Source: CAXTSE01 sp964246985
GTDB taxonomy: Bacteria; Actinomycetota; Actinomycetes; Actinomycetales; Microbacteriaceae
Reading direction: 5' to 3'
Length of the DNA stretch: 64,000 nt
Assembly: GCA_964246985.1 (NCBI GenBank)
Contig: CAXTSE010000003.1
Location: forward strand, 173,074 to 237,073
Below, one piece after another: positions 1 to 8,053 of the stretch (positions within the stretch are counted from its first letter, which is position 1; every line of letters begins with the position of its first letter). Below the pieces are notes generated by a model that was given only the letters and a program-made list of their open reading frames with translations, searched no databases and was not told the origin of the DNA. Made by a program: the position numbers and the translations under genes.

Positions 1-2
1 CG

Positions 3-332
3 GGGACAACGCCCAGCGTCACTCTCGACGTGTCGAAGTTCGTCGCCGCGACCCATTACCCGAACGGGTACGTCCCGTCGGGCTGCGTTCTCGGCAAGGT
101 GACCGCGACTGGCCTGTACGGCCCGTACGACGACACCGCGTCCGACGGGCGCCAGACGGCAACCGGTCTGCTGTTCAGCTCGCTGAGCATCGGTACAGGT
201 TCGACGAAGGTTGGCGGTGCACAGCTGAAGCACGGGTTCGTGGACGACACGAAGCTGCCTTTCACCGGTGTCACCGGGGCGCTCGACGCCGCCGCCAAGA
301 CCGACCTCAAGCTCATCGACTTCGGCGCGTAA
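3..332 (+). CDS. Phage head decoration protein, 5' end outside window
   Basis: The reading frame is already open at the first bases and ends at TAA 330-332, so only the last ~109 residues are present; a GTG at base 30 is internal to a conserved-looking stretch and is unlikely to be the true start. The Gly/Thr-rich sequence (GYVPSG, TATGLYGPYDD, AQLKHGFV) fits lambda gpD-type decoration proteins (HDPD family), which cap and stabilise the expanded capsid. The position right before the capsid gene, whose AGGAG ribosome site follows this stop, supports the call. The family assignment is from memory, not a search. Confidence 0.7.
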   Translation, partial: GTTPSVTLDVSKFVAATHYPNGYVPSGCVLGKVTATGLYGPYDDTASDGRQTATGLLFSSLSIGTGSTKVGGAQLKHGFVDDTKLPFTGVTGALDAAAKTDLKLIDFGA

Positions 333-346
333 AGGAGCCCTGAACC

Positions 347-1378
347 ATGATCTACTTTGATGCTCCCGTAAGCCCGGTCGACCTGACCGTCTTCATGCGC
401 CGCGTTCCGGTCCCCGCCGACAACGTGCTCGTCCCGCTGTTCCCTGCCCGCACCACGGCAACGAACAAGGTCGACTTCGCCGAACTCAACAAGACGAACC
501 GGACCGCTCGGTTCCGGTCGTTTGACGGCCGCATCCACGTGTCATCGCGTGATGGTGCGTCGCAGAGCTCCGTCAGCCTGCTGCCTCTCTCGGACTCGCT
601 GAACAAGGGCGAGTACGAGCGGCTGCAGGAGGAGTTCGCCCGCACACAGGGCACCAACCGGTCCCTGCTGTCGTCGGCGATCTACGATGACGCGGAGATC
701 CTCGTCGCCAAGATGTACAACCGCCTCGAGCAGGCCTGGGGAGATGTACTCGCTGACGGCAAGCTGACGATCAACGAGAACGGTTTCCAGGGCGAGGCCG
801 ACTTCGGCGTCCCGAACACCCACAAGGTGACGGCCGCCACACTCTGGTCGAACACTGCCGCGCCGGCGCTGGACAACCTGCGCTCCTGGTCGGACGTGTA
901 CTACGCCACGAACGGTGTGATGCCGGGCCAGATCCGGATGGCACTGCCGGTCGTGCGGCTGCTGCAGAAGAACGTGCAGATCATCAACGCCGTCGTCGGT
1001 GCCGCCGCAGGTCGCACCTCCGTGACCCTTGACGAGATCAACGGCATCCTCGCCACTGAGGGTTTGCCGTCGATCACCGTCGCGCCGATCAAGCAGGTCG
1101 ACGTCGACGGGACCATCGTGTCGACGATCTCCGACAGCCTCGTGCTGTTCACCCCGGAGAACCTCGGCGACCTCGGCTACACCCAGTGGGGACTCACCGC
1201 CACAGCTCTCGAGCTGGTGAACGCGTCGCAGGTGGAGTTCGCGTTCCGCGACGCACCCGGCATCATCGGTGTCGTCGAGAAGATCGGTCCGCCGTACCGC
1301 GAATTCACGTTCGCGGACGCGACGGCAATGCCGATCCTCGCCGCTCCGCGTCGTCTGATGATCGCGACGGTGAAGTAG
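347..1378 (+). CDS. Phage major capsid protein (gpE family)
   Basis: A 343-residue protein of the lambda gpE capsid family, the main shell subunit of the phage head. Visible family features are the N-terminal strand-rich part with many hydrophobic loading residues (MIYFDAPVSP, LVPLFPA), the central segment where a long helix (NRLEQAWGDVLADGKL) precedes the ENGFQGEADFG loop, and the C-terminal FRDAPGIIGVVEKIGPPYREF region. The length is usual for gpE-type capsids (about 330-350). An AAAGGAG ribosome site lies 8 bases before the ATG. It sits between the decoration gene and the head-tail connector genes, the normal order in siphoviruses. Confidence 0.9.
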   Translation: MIYFDAPVSPVDLTVFMRRVPVPADNVLVPLFPARTTATNKVDFAELNKTNRTARFRSFDGRIHVSSRDGASQSSVSLLPLSDSLNKGEYERLQEEFARTQGTNRSLLSSAIYDDAEILVAKMYNRLEQAWGDVLADGKLTINENGFQGEADFGVPNTHKVTAATLWSNTAAPALDNLRSWSDVYYATNGVMPGQIRMALPVVRLLQKNVQIINAVVGAAAGRTSVTLDEINGILATEGLPSITVAPIKQVDVDGTIVSTISDSLVLFTPENLGDLGYTQWGLTATALELVNASQVEFAFRDAPGIIGVVEKIGPPYREFTFADATAMPILAAPRRLMIATVK

Positions 1379-1380
1379 CC

Positions 1381-1752
1381 GTGGCCCGGCTGAACACGAC
1401 CGTCCACGTCTACGACGAGGACGGCACCGCCCACGCCTTCGGTCCCGGTGACAAGCTGCCGAAGAAGTACGCCGACCAGGTCACCGCGCCCGGTATCTGG
1501 CAGGACGATGACGACGCCGACAACCCGTCGACCGTCACCGGACCTCCGGCCCAGACCGAGCCGCCCGCCCCTGCCGGCCCGCAGACCGACGGCGCGGGCA
1601 GCAAGACCGGCAAGCCGCCCGTTGCCGGTCCTGGATCGGGCACGGAGCAGTGGAAGGCCTACGCGCTGCAGATCGGCATTTCGGTGCCCGATGACGCCAA
1701 GAAGGCCGACATCGTGACGCTGGTCACTGATCACGAGGCGAAGGCCTCCTGA
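1381..1752 (+). CDS. Small phage head protein with C-terminal Rho-N/HeH-like motif
   Basis: A 123-residue protein starting at GTG 1381, two bases after the capsid stop; a longer in-frame start would lie inside the capsid gene. The N-terminal part is a short charged strand region (VHVYDEDGTAHAF, PGDKLPKKYADQ). A Pro/Thr/Gly-rich linker covers residues ~45-85. The last ~35 residues (EQWKAYALQIGI, KKADIVTLVTDH) look like the small helical HeH/Rho-N/SAP fold seen in many phage head proteins. That fold often binds nucleic acid, but the role here is unknown. The stop overlaps the next ATG by one base, so it is part of the head operon. Confidence 0.7.
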   Translation: MARLNTTVHVYDEDGTAHAFGPGDKLPKKYADQVTAPGIWQDDDDADNPSTVTGPPAQTEPPAPAGPQTDGAGSKTGKPPVAGPGSGTEQWKAYALQIGISVPDDAKKADIVTLVTDHEAKAS

Positions 1753-2135
1753 TGACCGGGTGGGTGGCCGTCGACGTAAGCGACATCGCTTCGCGTTGGC
1801 GGCCGCTCACCCCGTCCGAAGACGGAATCGCTCCAACGCTCATCGAGGATGCTCAGGACATTCTTGAAGCGGACCTCGAAGAGGTTGGCGTAGAGGGAGC
1901 GCCGATACCGCTCAATGCGCGGTGGGAGCGCACGTACATTCGGACAGTGGCGACGATGGTCCGCCGTCTGCTCATCAACCCCGAGGGGTACCTGAAGGAA
2001 GAGTCAGACGGGTACCGGTACGAGCGAGACAAAACACTCAGCGCTGGCGCCCTGTACGTGACCACAGACGAACTCGATCGTCTTCGTCTCAAGCGACGAC
2101 GGCGCAGTACCGCGTTCACGATCGTGCCGTCATGA
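1752..2135 (+). CDS. Head-tail connector (Gp19/Gp15/Gp42-like)
   Basis: This 127-residue, mostly helical protein has the layout of the actinophage Gp19/Gp15/Gp42 family: an N-terminal 'DIASRWRPLTPSE' element, two acidic helices (IEDAQDILEADLEEV) and a helical core (YIRTVATMVRRLLINPEGY) followed by a Tyr-rich hairpin. These proteins form the ring that joins portal to tail. It overlaps the gene before by one base and the gene after by four (ATGA), so the block is translationally coupled. Family call by pattern recognition. Confidence 0.75.
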   Translation: MTGWVAVDVSDIASRWRPLTPSEDGIAPTLIEDAQDILEADLEEVGVEGAPIPLNARWERTYIRTVATMVRRLLINPEGYLKEESDGYRYERDKTLSAGALYVTTDELDRLRLKRRRRSTAFTIVPS

Positions 2136-2524
2136 GCCGCGAGTCCGTGACGGCTCGTGGGCGCGAATTCGAGCAGCAGGGGTACACCTCGCGCTGCACG
2201 ATCACCCGGCCCGGCCCGAAAATATTCGATCCCGAGACCGGCGACTACACCTTTAGTGATGTCGAGGTCTACGCCGACATCTGCGAGTTCCGTTTCCAAG
2301 ATGCGCAGCCGCGGGAAATCGATGGTCAGGCCCAGCAGTTCACGGAACAGCGGCCCCAGTTGAAGCTCCCGGTAATTGGCAGCGAAGGTGTGGCGGTGGA
2401 CGACGTTGCGGTTATTGATGAGTCCGACGATGTCGCGCTGGTTGGGCTGCGGATGCGCATCGCGGGCCTCGACGGGAAGACCTACGCGGTGGCTCGGCGT
2501 CTGCCAGTGGAGGTGCTCACGTGA
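2132..2524 (+). CDS. Head-closure-like phage protein (DUF6093-like)
   Basis: A 130-residue protein whose ATG (2132) overlaps the preceding stop as ATGA; longer in-frame starts would run deep into the upstream gene. The sequence is strand-rich (RCTITRPGPKIFD, LKLPVIGSEGVAVDD, GLRMRIAGLDGKTYAVARR), as in the small beta-barrel head-completion proteins that follow the connector in siphovirus operons. I recall such sequences being labelled DUF6093 in actinophages. The precise role (head closure or stopper) is inferred from position. Confidence 0.6.
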   Translation: MSRESVTARGREFEQQGYTSRCTITRPGPKIFDPETGDYTFSDVEVYADICEFRFQDAQPREIDGQAQQFTEQRPQLKLPVIGSEGVAVDDVAVIDESDDVALVGLRMRIAGLDGKTYAVARRLPVEVLT

Positions 2525-2979
2525 CCGGCACGTTTGTCGACGCCACGGAGATTGACCGCCTCGCGGTCGATCTCGGTAACGCTCCCGTCACAGCCGGGCG
2601 GTACCTCCGAGCTGCGGTCGACAAGAACGCGCATGACATCCGGGACACGTGGCGTGAAAAGGCGACCGGTCTGGCACATGCCCCAGCATTCCCGTATTCG
2701 ATCACGTACGACGTCGAAGTCTTCAGAGGGTTCGGCTCCTCGGTCATCCAGGCAGAGATCGGTCCTGACAAGGAACGCAACCAGGGCGCCCTCGGCAACT
2801 TGATCGAGTACGGGTCCGTCAATAACCCGCCGATGGGGCTGGGGCACGCCGCCTTGGAAGAGAATCAGGCCGACCTCGAGCGGGGGGTCGATCTGGCGAT
2901 CACTGATTCCCTCGCCGACCTCGCGCGCGGCGGGTCGCTCACCGCCGCCGCATCGTCCGTGATTCGAGGCCGCCGCTGA
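2521..2979 (+). CDS. HK97 gp10-like neck protein
   Basis: A 152-residue protein starting at GTG 2521, which overlaps the previous stop as GTGA. Predicted features are an N-terminal helix (IDRLAVDLGNAP), a helix of about 20 residues that includes AVDKNAHDIRDTWREKA, a central strand with the typical 'LGNLIEYGSVNNPPM' element (compare the EYG(T)xxxPP motif of HK97 gp10), and a C-terminal helix. HK97 gp10-type proteins help join head and tail. The EYG...NNPPMG motif is the main evidence. Confidence 0.7.
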   Translation: MTGTFVDATEIDRLAVDLGNAPVTAGRYLRAAVDKNAHDIRDTWREKATGLAHAPAFPYSITYDVEVFRGFGSSVIQAEIGPDKERNQGALGNLIEYGSVNNPPMGLGHAALEENQADLERGVDLAITDSLADLARGGSLTAAASSVIRGRR

Positions 2980-3413
2980 TGCCTGAGTCGCCCACGAACC
3001 TGCTCGAGTTGCACGTCGTCGCGTTTCTCGGGCTCGCACGTCTGGCGCCAGCGCTGTCCGACATCGTCTACGAGGGCGAGGTTATCGACCGGCCCGCGAA
3101 GTATGCCAGCGTCTGGGCGAGCAACGGACTCCGCGGGTCTGAGCGGCTTGACGCGCACCAGATTCAGATTTCACCCACGTTCGTCGTGCACAGCGTGGGT
3201 CAGTCACCCGAGCAGGCGCGCTGGGTGGCCGACCGATTCGCTGCCCAGGTCCTCGGCGTACGACCAGCAGTCACGGGACGCAGTTGCTGGCCGATCCGGC
3301 TCACAGCGTCCCAGCCCGTGCAGCGGGATCCCGATTTCAAGGACCCGCAGCTGTGGTTCTACGCAGACACCTTCAGCTACACGTCGACGCCCAACCGAAC
3401 CGCTACCCCCTGA
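2979..3413 (+). CDS. Putative tail terminator protein
   Basis: A 144-residue protein whose ATG shares one base with the previous stop (TGATG). It occupies the slot between the gp10-like neck gene and the tail tube region, where siphoviruses encode the tail terminator, the ring that ends tail tube growth. The mixed alpha/beta pattern (HVVAFLGLARLAPAL, SPTFVVHSVG, EQARWVADRFAAQVLG, FYADTFSYTS) is compatible with gpU/DUF3168-type terminators, but I see no diagnostic motif. Confidence 0.55.
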   Translation: MPESPTNLLELHVVAFLGLARLAPALSDIVYEGEVIDRPAKYASVWASNGLRGSERLDAHQIQISPTFVVHSVGQSPEQARWVADRFAAQVLGVRPAVTGRSCWPIRLTASQPVQRDPDFKDPQLWFYADTFSYTSTPNRTATP

Positions 3414-3423
3414 ATCGAGGATC

Positions 3424-3747
3424 ATGGCTGACAACGACTTCATCCGAGTCAAGGACAACACGACCAAGCACGAGTACGACGTGCACATCCAGGCGCTCGA
3501 CGAGGAGAAGCACACGCCCCTTGACGACGACCGGTGGCCGCCGGTCTCGTCGCCTCGGCGCCCGCTGCACTACGTCGACCTGCAGGCCGAGAAGAAGGCA
3601 GCGGAGGCTGCCAGTGCGAAGCCCGCGCCGAAGCCTCGAGCGGCCGCGCCGAAGAAGACCACCGCATCGGAGTCGACAGACTCATCAACCGCTTCCGTCG
3701 CCAAGCCGACGGACGAGGGCGCCAGCCCGACCGCCAGCGCCAGCTGA
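3424..3747 (+). CDS. Hypothetical phage protein with Ala/Lys/Pro-rich tail
   Basis: A 107-residue protein starting at ATG 3424, preceded by GAGG; a longer open frame upstream is antisense-free but overlaps the terminator gene and is unlikely. The first ~55 residues are charged and folded-looking (DNDFIRVKDNTTKHEYDVH, DDDRWPPVSSPRRPLHYVD). The remainder is a disordered Ala/Lys/Pro/Ser/Thr tail. It sits between the tail terminator and tail tube genes. No function recognised; small proteins with lysine-rich tails in this slot are common in actinophages. Confidence 0.65.
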   Translation: MADNDFIRVKDNTTKHEYDVHIQALDEEKHTPLDDDRWPPVSSPRRPLHYVDLQAEKKAAEAASAKPAPKPRAAAPKKTTASESTDSSTASVAKPTDEGASPTASAS

Positions 3748-3793
3748 CGACCCTTCACCCTGACAACTACGTGGACCGAAACAGGAGGAACCC

Positions 3794-4297
3794 ATGGTTC
3801 TGAGCATCCCCGCATCCGTGCCGGTCGACGGTAGCCGCACTCTGCGGTTCATCCCGACCGCCGTGAACCCCGCCGCGATCAAGCTAAGCGAGATCACCGC
3901 GGGAACGGACATCGGCTGCTACATCACCGGAGACGGCTGGCAGCCGTCTGGTGACGAGCAGACGATCACCGACGCGCGCCTGTGCGCCCCGCAGGACTTC
4001 GAGCAGCCGGGACGCGAAAGCAACTCGCTCGCCATCCGGTACGTCTACAACCTCGCCGTAGTCGGCGACGATGTCGCGCGCATCACCCTGCCGAAGGGCA
4101 CCACCGGCATCCTCGTGCTCCGTCTCCAGAAGGACTCGGAGCAGCCGTGGGCCGTGGGCGACAAGTACGAAGCCTGGCCGATCAAGGCCGGCGTCCAGCG
4201 CGTCATGCCCGGCGAGTCCAACGCGGTCGATCGCATCGACCAAAAGGCGTTCGTCACCGGCCAGGTGCAGCGCTTCAAGACGATCGTCACGGGCTGA
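3794..4297 (+). CDS. Phage major tail tube protein
   Basis: A 167-residue, beta-rich protein (LSIPASVPVDGSRTLRFIPT, YVYNLAVVGDDVARITLPKGTTG cut here, VLRLQKDSEQP) in the position of the tail tube subunit, directly before the frameshifted chaperone pair and tape measure gene. An AGGAGG ribosome site lies 6 bases before the ATG, the strongest in the tail block, as expected for a protein needed in many copies. A perfect 13-bp stem-loop follows the gene, which would also raise its relative expression. The call rests on position, length and fold pattern. Confidence 0.8.
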   Translation: MVLSIPASVPVDGSRTLRFIPTAVNPAAIKLSEITAGTDIGCYITGDGWQPSGDEQTITDARLCAPQDFEQPGRESNSLAIRYVYNLAVVGDDVARITLPKGTTGILVLRLQKDSEQPWAVGDKYEAWPIKAGVQRVMPGESNAVDRIDQKAFVTGQVQRFKTIVTG

Positions 4298-4304
4298 TCC
4301 AGAC

Positions 4305-4339
4305 CCTCCGGCCGCCGTTCCACGTGCGGCGGCCGGAGG
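4305..4339 (+). terminator. Stem-loop after tail tube gene
   Basis: CCTCCGGCCGCCG at 4305-4317 pairs perfectly with 4327-4339 across a 9-base loop, giving a 13-bp GC-rich stem with no following T run. Actinobacteria commonly use such stems without a U tract. It probably ends or attenuates most transcripts after the abundant tail tube gene while letting some continue into the chaperone and tape measure genes. Confidence 0.7.
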
Positions 4340-4378
4340 CTCAACATCGCCACGTGGGCCAACGTGGAAGAAGGCATC

Positions 4379-4978
4379 ATGACCGCACTCAGTGCACTGC
4401 TCGACGAAGCGACGTTCGACTTTGAGGACGTCCCCATCTGCCTCGACGCAAAGCTGTCCCGCCGCCGCGACGCAGCCATGTCCGCCCTCGCGGACGCGCG
4501 CCGCCGATCCGTCGACGCCAAGCGGCGAGAAACCGCCGACGAACGGCTCAGCGTGAAGGGCGACGTGACGCTCGAGGACGAGGTCGCCAGGCACCTCGCT
4601 GAGGTCGAGGCCATCGAGGACCAGATGCGTGCGAAGACGATCCGTCTCCGCATCACCGGCGTCCCGTTCGACAGCTACAACGAGACCCTGGCCGCTCACC
4701 CGCCCAGGAAGGGCAAGCAGGAGACGTTCAACTCGCAGACGTTCTTCCTCGCCCTCGCTCGACTCACTGTCGCCCTCGTCGACGCGAACGACCCGGATAC
4801 CGTGCACCCAATCTCGGACAGCGACTGGGCCAAGCTGACGAGGCGGCTCACCGACGGCGAGCATGACCGCATCGCGGACGCGACCATGTCGGTCAACAGG
4901 TCTGCCGGGCGGACGGGCGTCGATTTTTTGTTCGGCAACTCGGAGAAGACCCCCGCCTCCTCCGAGACCTCCGAGTAG
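4379..4978 (+). CDS. Tail assembly chaperone, zero-frame product (gpG-like)
   Basis: A 199-residue helical, charged protein. Start ATG 4379 is chosen because GGAAGAAGG lies just before it; a GTG 15 bases upstream is weaker. Actinophage tail assembly chaperones bind the tape measure protein while the tail tube polymerises around it. They are made as a short form and, by -1 frameshifting near the end of the gene, as a longer form. Here the codons GAT TTT TTG at 4922-4930 contain the classic slippery heptamer, 16 codons before the stop at 4976-4978. The gene lies between tail tube and tape measure, as always for this family. Confidence 0.85.
   Translation: MTALSALLDEATFDFEDVPICLDAKLSRRRDAAMSALADARRRSVDAKRRETADERLSVKGDVTLEDEVARHLAEVEAIEDQMRAKTIRLRITGVPFDSYNETLAAHPPRKGKQETFNSQTFFLALARLTVALVDANDPDTVHPISDSDWAKLTRRLTDGEHDRIADATMSVNRSAGRTGVDFLFGNSEKTPASSETSE
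4924..4930 (+). promoter_or_regulatory. -1 ribosomal frameshift site (T TTT TTG)
   Basis: The heptamer T_TTT_TTG fits the X_XXY_YYZ rule in the zero frame (GAT TTT TTG). Eight bases downstream, CTCGGAG (4939-4945) can pair with CTCCGAG (4960-4966), a stimulatory hairpin at the usual distance. The -1 frame is open from here to TGA-free end at 5367. Confidence 0.85.
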
Positions 4979-5367
4979 CGCGCTCCCTCGGCATCGCCCC
5001 CCGTCGCCTGTGGGGATGGGAACCAACCGCAGTCGAGGAGCACCAGTACGACGACGACGGACGCCTCGCGCGGACCGTAGTTCGGCGTGAAGCAGAGTTC
5101 TCGCCCGAGCAGCGCGAGATGGTCACCGCTCTTGAGGTGTACGAGTCCCGCCTCGGTCCTCACGGGATGCCGCTCGACGAGACGATGTCCACTCTCGCCG
5201 ACCCCGACAACCCCGACGGCACACACACCTACACCGTCGATGTGATCCGCGACTGGGCCGAGTACGCCATCGAGACCGAACGCAAGCAAGCGCACTGGTC
5301 AGGCGACAACTACCTGTCGTCCCGACACTTCCGCGCACGCCGTGTGGAGCGTCAGGCGAGCACGTAA
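4930..5367 (+). CDS. Tail assembly chaperone, frameshift extension (gpT-like)
   Basis: This -1 frame has no good start of its own for most of its length. It is open from the slippery site and adds ~145 residues, giving a fusion of about 329 residues with the 4379 start. The sequence straight after the slip (VRQLGEDPRLLRDLRVARSL, then GIAPRRLWGWEP) runs through the zero-frame stop without interruption. It matches the conserved 'Sxxx(G)IPxxxLxGWEP' region typical of the C-terminal half of actinophage chaperone fusions. The rest is charged (YDDDGRLARTVVRREAEFSP, WSGDNYLSSRHFRARR). An internal ATG at 5119 would give only a fragment. Confidence 0.85.
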   Translation, partial: VRQLGEDPRLLRDLRVARSLGIAPRRLWGWEPTAVEEHQYDDDGRLARTVVRREAEFSPEQREMVTALEVYESRLGPHGMPLDETMSTLADPDNPDGTHTYTVDVIRDWAEYAIETERKQAHWSGDNYLSSRHFRARRVERQAST

Positions 5368-5389
5368 CTGAACCGGGACGGAGGCCAGC

Positions 5390-8053
5390 GTGGCTGATCG
5401 CACCGTCAAGGTCTCCATCGTCCTCCAGGCGTCCGGATACATCGCTGGTATGGAGTCAGCTGCGCAAAAGACGCGTTTGCTGGGCTCCGAGGCGGAGAAG
5501 CTATCGCAGAAGCGGGAGGGCTTCGAGGTCCTCGGCCGCGCAGCCCTCGGCATAGGCGTTGCAGCTGCGGCTGGTGTCGCTGCCGCTGTGGTGAAGTTCA
5601 CCGCGTTCGACAAGGCGATGTCGCAGGTTCAAGCGGTCACGCAAGAAACCGCGTCGAACATGAACTTGCTGCGCGATGCCGCGCTTGAGGCCGGTGGCCG
5701 CACCGTGTACTCGGCGGTCGAGGCAGCGAACGCGATCGAGGAGCTCGGGAAGAACGGTCTCAGCACCGCCCAGATCCTCTCCGGCGGACTCGATGCGGCG
5801 CTCGACATCGCCGCCTCCGGCAACCTCGACGTCGCACGTGCCGCGGAGATCGCCGCGATCACGATGAAGCAATTCAACCTCGCCGGGCGAGACCTGCCGC
5901 ATGTCGCCGACCTCCTGGCCGCTGGCGCAGGCAAGGCCGCGGGCGACGTCGAGGATCTGGCGCAGGCCCTCAACCAGTCCGCATTGGTCGCGAAGCAGAC
6001 CGGGCTGTCGATCGAAGAGACGACTGGAGTACTGGCGGCGTTCGCCGACGCGGGCCTCATCGGTTCGGACGCGGGAACCTCGCTGAAGTCGGCCCTGCAG
6101 CGCCTCACCCCGCAGTCGGGCGAAGCGCAACGGGCGATGGACGACCTCGGGATCTCTGCCTACGACGCATCGGGTGCGTTCATCGGCGCAGCCAACTTCG
6201 CCGGGGTGCTGCAGAAGGCCCTAAAGGACAAGACAGACGAGGAGCGGAACTCCGCGCTCGCAACCATCTTCGGATCCGACGCCGTGCGTGCCGCGTCCGT
6301 GCTCTACGAGCAGGGTGCCGACGGCATCCAGAAGTACGTCGACCAGACCAACGACGCCGGTTACGCCGCACAGGTCGCCGCCGACCGCCTCGACAACCTC
6401 TCCGGGGACATCGAGAAGCTCAGCGGCTCGATCGACACAACCTTCATCAAGTCCGGGTCGGGCGCGAACGAGATCCTGCGGGACATGACGCAGACCGCCA
6501 CATTCCTCGTCGACAACGTTGGGAGTTTGCCCGAGCCGCTGTTGGCTGTCGGACTCGCTTTCGGGGTAGTGACTGCGGCCGTGGCACTCTCGGCAGGTGC
6601 AGCCCTAACTGCCGTGCCGAAGTGGGCGCAGCTCAAGGCGACAATGTCGGGCTTCGGCATCAGCACGGCCAGCACAATCCGAAATGCTGCCGCCAGGGGG
6701 GCCGCGCTCGGCGGCTTGACTCTCATCCTGGGATACGTGGCGAACGAGTTCGCCAAGGCGGACGCGTCTGCAGACGAATTCCTTGGAACTCTTGACCAGA
6801 CGACCGGCGCATTGACCAAGTATTCCCGCGAGCTGCTGAAGAAGAACCTCGCCGAGAGCGGAGCCTACGACGCGGCCAGGAAGGCCGGCGTAAGTCAGCG
6901 TGAGCTGACCGACGCCATCATCGAAGGCGGCGACCGCCTGAAGTCCGCACAGGACAAGATCAGCGCCCTCAATACAGCTCAGAACTTCTTCAACGTCAAC
7001 GGCACGGCCACCGCGATCGCGGCAGGCAACGCGTCGCAAACGATCCGCGAGCAGGTCGCGGCGATCGAGACCGCGCAGGCCACCATTCGGAACATGGATG
7101 CCGCTGGCGACGGCGCAACCGAGTCGGTCGAGGACAATACCGATGCACTCGCGCAGCTCTCGGGACAGGCACGAGACACCGGCGAGAGCATCGACGAACT
7201 TGCCGACCGCATCCGCGGCTTCGGCTCGGCGACCCTGGACACACGTGACGCCAATCGCCAGTTCCAGGCTGCAATCGACGAGCTGACCGCCAGCGTCGAG
7301 CAGAACGGGACCACCCTCGATGTCAGCTCCGAGGCGGGGCGCGCGAACGAGGCCGCGCTTGACTCGCTCGCGCAGGCGTCGCTGGAGCGTGCAGCAGCCA
7401 TCGCGACTGAGACGGGCAACCAGGAAGCCGCGACTCAGGCCATCACCGATGGTCGTACGGCTCTGGTCGACGCGCTATCTCAGTTTGGAATCACTGGGCA
7501 GGCGGCGCAGGACTACGCGGACCGCCTTGGTCTCATCCCGGGCAACATCCCGACCGTGGTGGACCTGCTCGGCATCGACGCCGCGCAGAAGAAGTTCAAC
7601 GACTTCATCGCACGCAACCAGGGCATCCGCATCGGGGTCGGAACATACGCCAACAAGCCCCTCACGTCGGCCGATGGGAACTTGATCCAGTACAGGGCCT
7701 TCGCGTCTGGTGGGTTCGCGTCCGGGATCTATGCCGGCCGCGCAGGTGGCATCCATAAGTTCGCGGAGCCCGAAACGGGCTGGGAGACCTACATCTCAGG
7801 CAAGCCCTCGGCACGTGCACGGAACATTGGCATCTGGGAAGAGACAGGCTCCCGTCTTGGCGCCTGGGACACCAACGGCCGTGCGCCAGCGGTCGCAACC
7901 GCGCCCTCCCTCTCGCTCGACGGAATGAGACTGACAGGCCAGCTGGACCTCGGCGACGGACTCATCGGACTGATGGATGCGCGCATTGTCGCCAGCAATC
8001 GCGAGACGGCGCTGACTGGGCAGATGGGCACGAGCAAGAGGAGGTCCGGCTGA
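5390..8053 (+). CDS. Tail tape measure protein (TP901 type)
   Basis: An 887-residue protein that sets tail length and is ejected with the DNA. GTG start at 5390 with GGAGG upstream. The N-terminal helical part (residues 1-60) leads into the conserved TP901 core, where KFTAFDKAMSQVQAVTQET and the GGRTVYSAVEAANAIEELGK region mark the family. A run of helices with DAGTSLKSALQRLTP follows, then hydrophobic segments around residues 375-410 and 430-455, a long coiled helical region, and a C-terminal region with Gly and aromatic residues (FASGGFASGIYAGRAGGIHK). A tape of ~890 residues predicts a tail of roughly 130 nm at 0.15 nm per residue. It overlaps the next gene by one base. Confidence 0.92.
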   Translation: MADRTVKVSIVLQASGYIAGMESAAQKTRLLGSEAEKLSQKREGFEVLGRAALGIGVAAAAGVAAAVVKFTAFDKAMSQVQAVTQETASNMNLLRDAALEAGGRTVYSAVEAANAIEELGKNGLSTAQILSGGLDAALDIAASGNLDVARAAEIAAITMKQFNLAGRDLPHVADLLAAGAGKAAGDVEDLAQALNQSALVAKQTGLSIEETTGVLAAFADAGLIGSDAGTSLKSALQRLTPQSGEAQRAMDDLGISAYDASGAFIGAANFAGVLQKALKDKTDEERNSALATIFGSDAVRAASVLYEQGADGIQKYVDQTNDAGYAAQVAADRLDNLSGDIEKLSGSIDTTFIKSGSGANEILRDMTQTATFLVDNVGSLPEPLLAVGLAFGVVTAAVALSAGAALTAVPKWAQLKATMSGFGISTASTIRNAAARGAALGGLTLILGYVANEFAKADASADEFLGTLDQTTGALTKYSRELLKKNLAESGAYDAARKAGVSQRELTDAIIEGGDRLKSAQDKISALNTAQNFFNVNGTATAIAAGNASQTIREQVAAIETAQATIRNMDAAGDGATESVEDNTDALAQLSGQARDTGESIDELADRIRGFGSATLDTRDANRQFQAAIDELTASVEQNGTTLDVSSEAGRANEAALDSLAQASLERAAAIATETGNQEAATQAITDGRTALVDALSQFGITGQAAQDYADRLGLIPGNIPTVVDLLGIDAAQKKFNDFIARNQGIRIGVGTYANKPLTSADGNLIQYRAFASGGFASGIYAGRAGGIHKFAEPETGWETYISGKPSARARNIGIWEETGSRLGAWDTNGRAPAVATAPSLSLDGMRLTGQLDLGDGLIGLMDARIVASNRETALTGQMGTSKRRSG

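Noticed and set aside
3884..5026. Minus-strand frame of 380 codons opposite tail tube and chaperone genes
   Set aside because: Runs through the stem-loop and the frameshift site; composition is shadow-like.
5119..5367. Independent 82-codon gene after the chaperone
   Set aside because: The frame is open and conserved-looking back to the slippery site; it is the frameshift extension.
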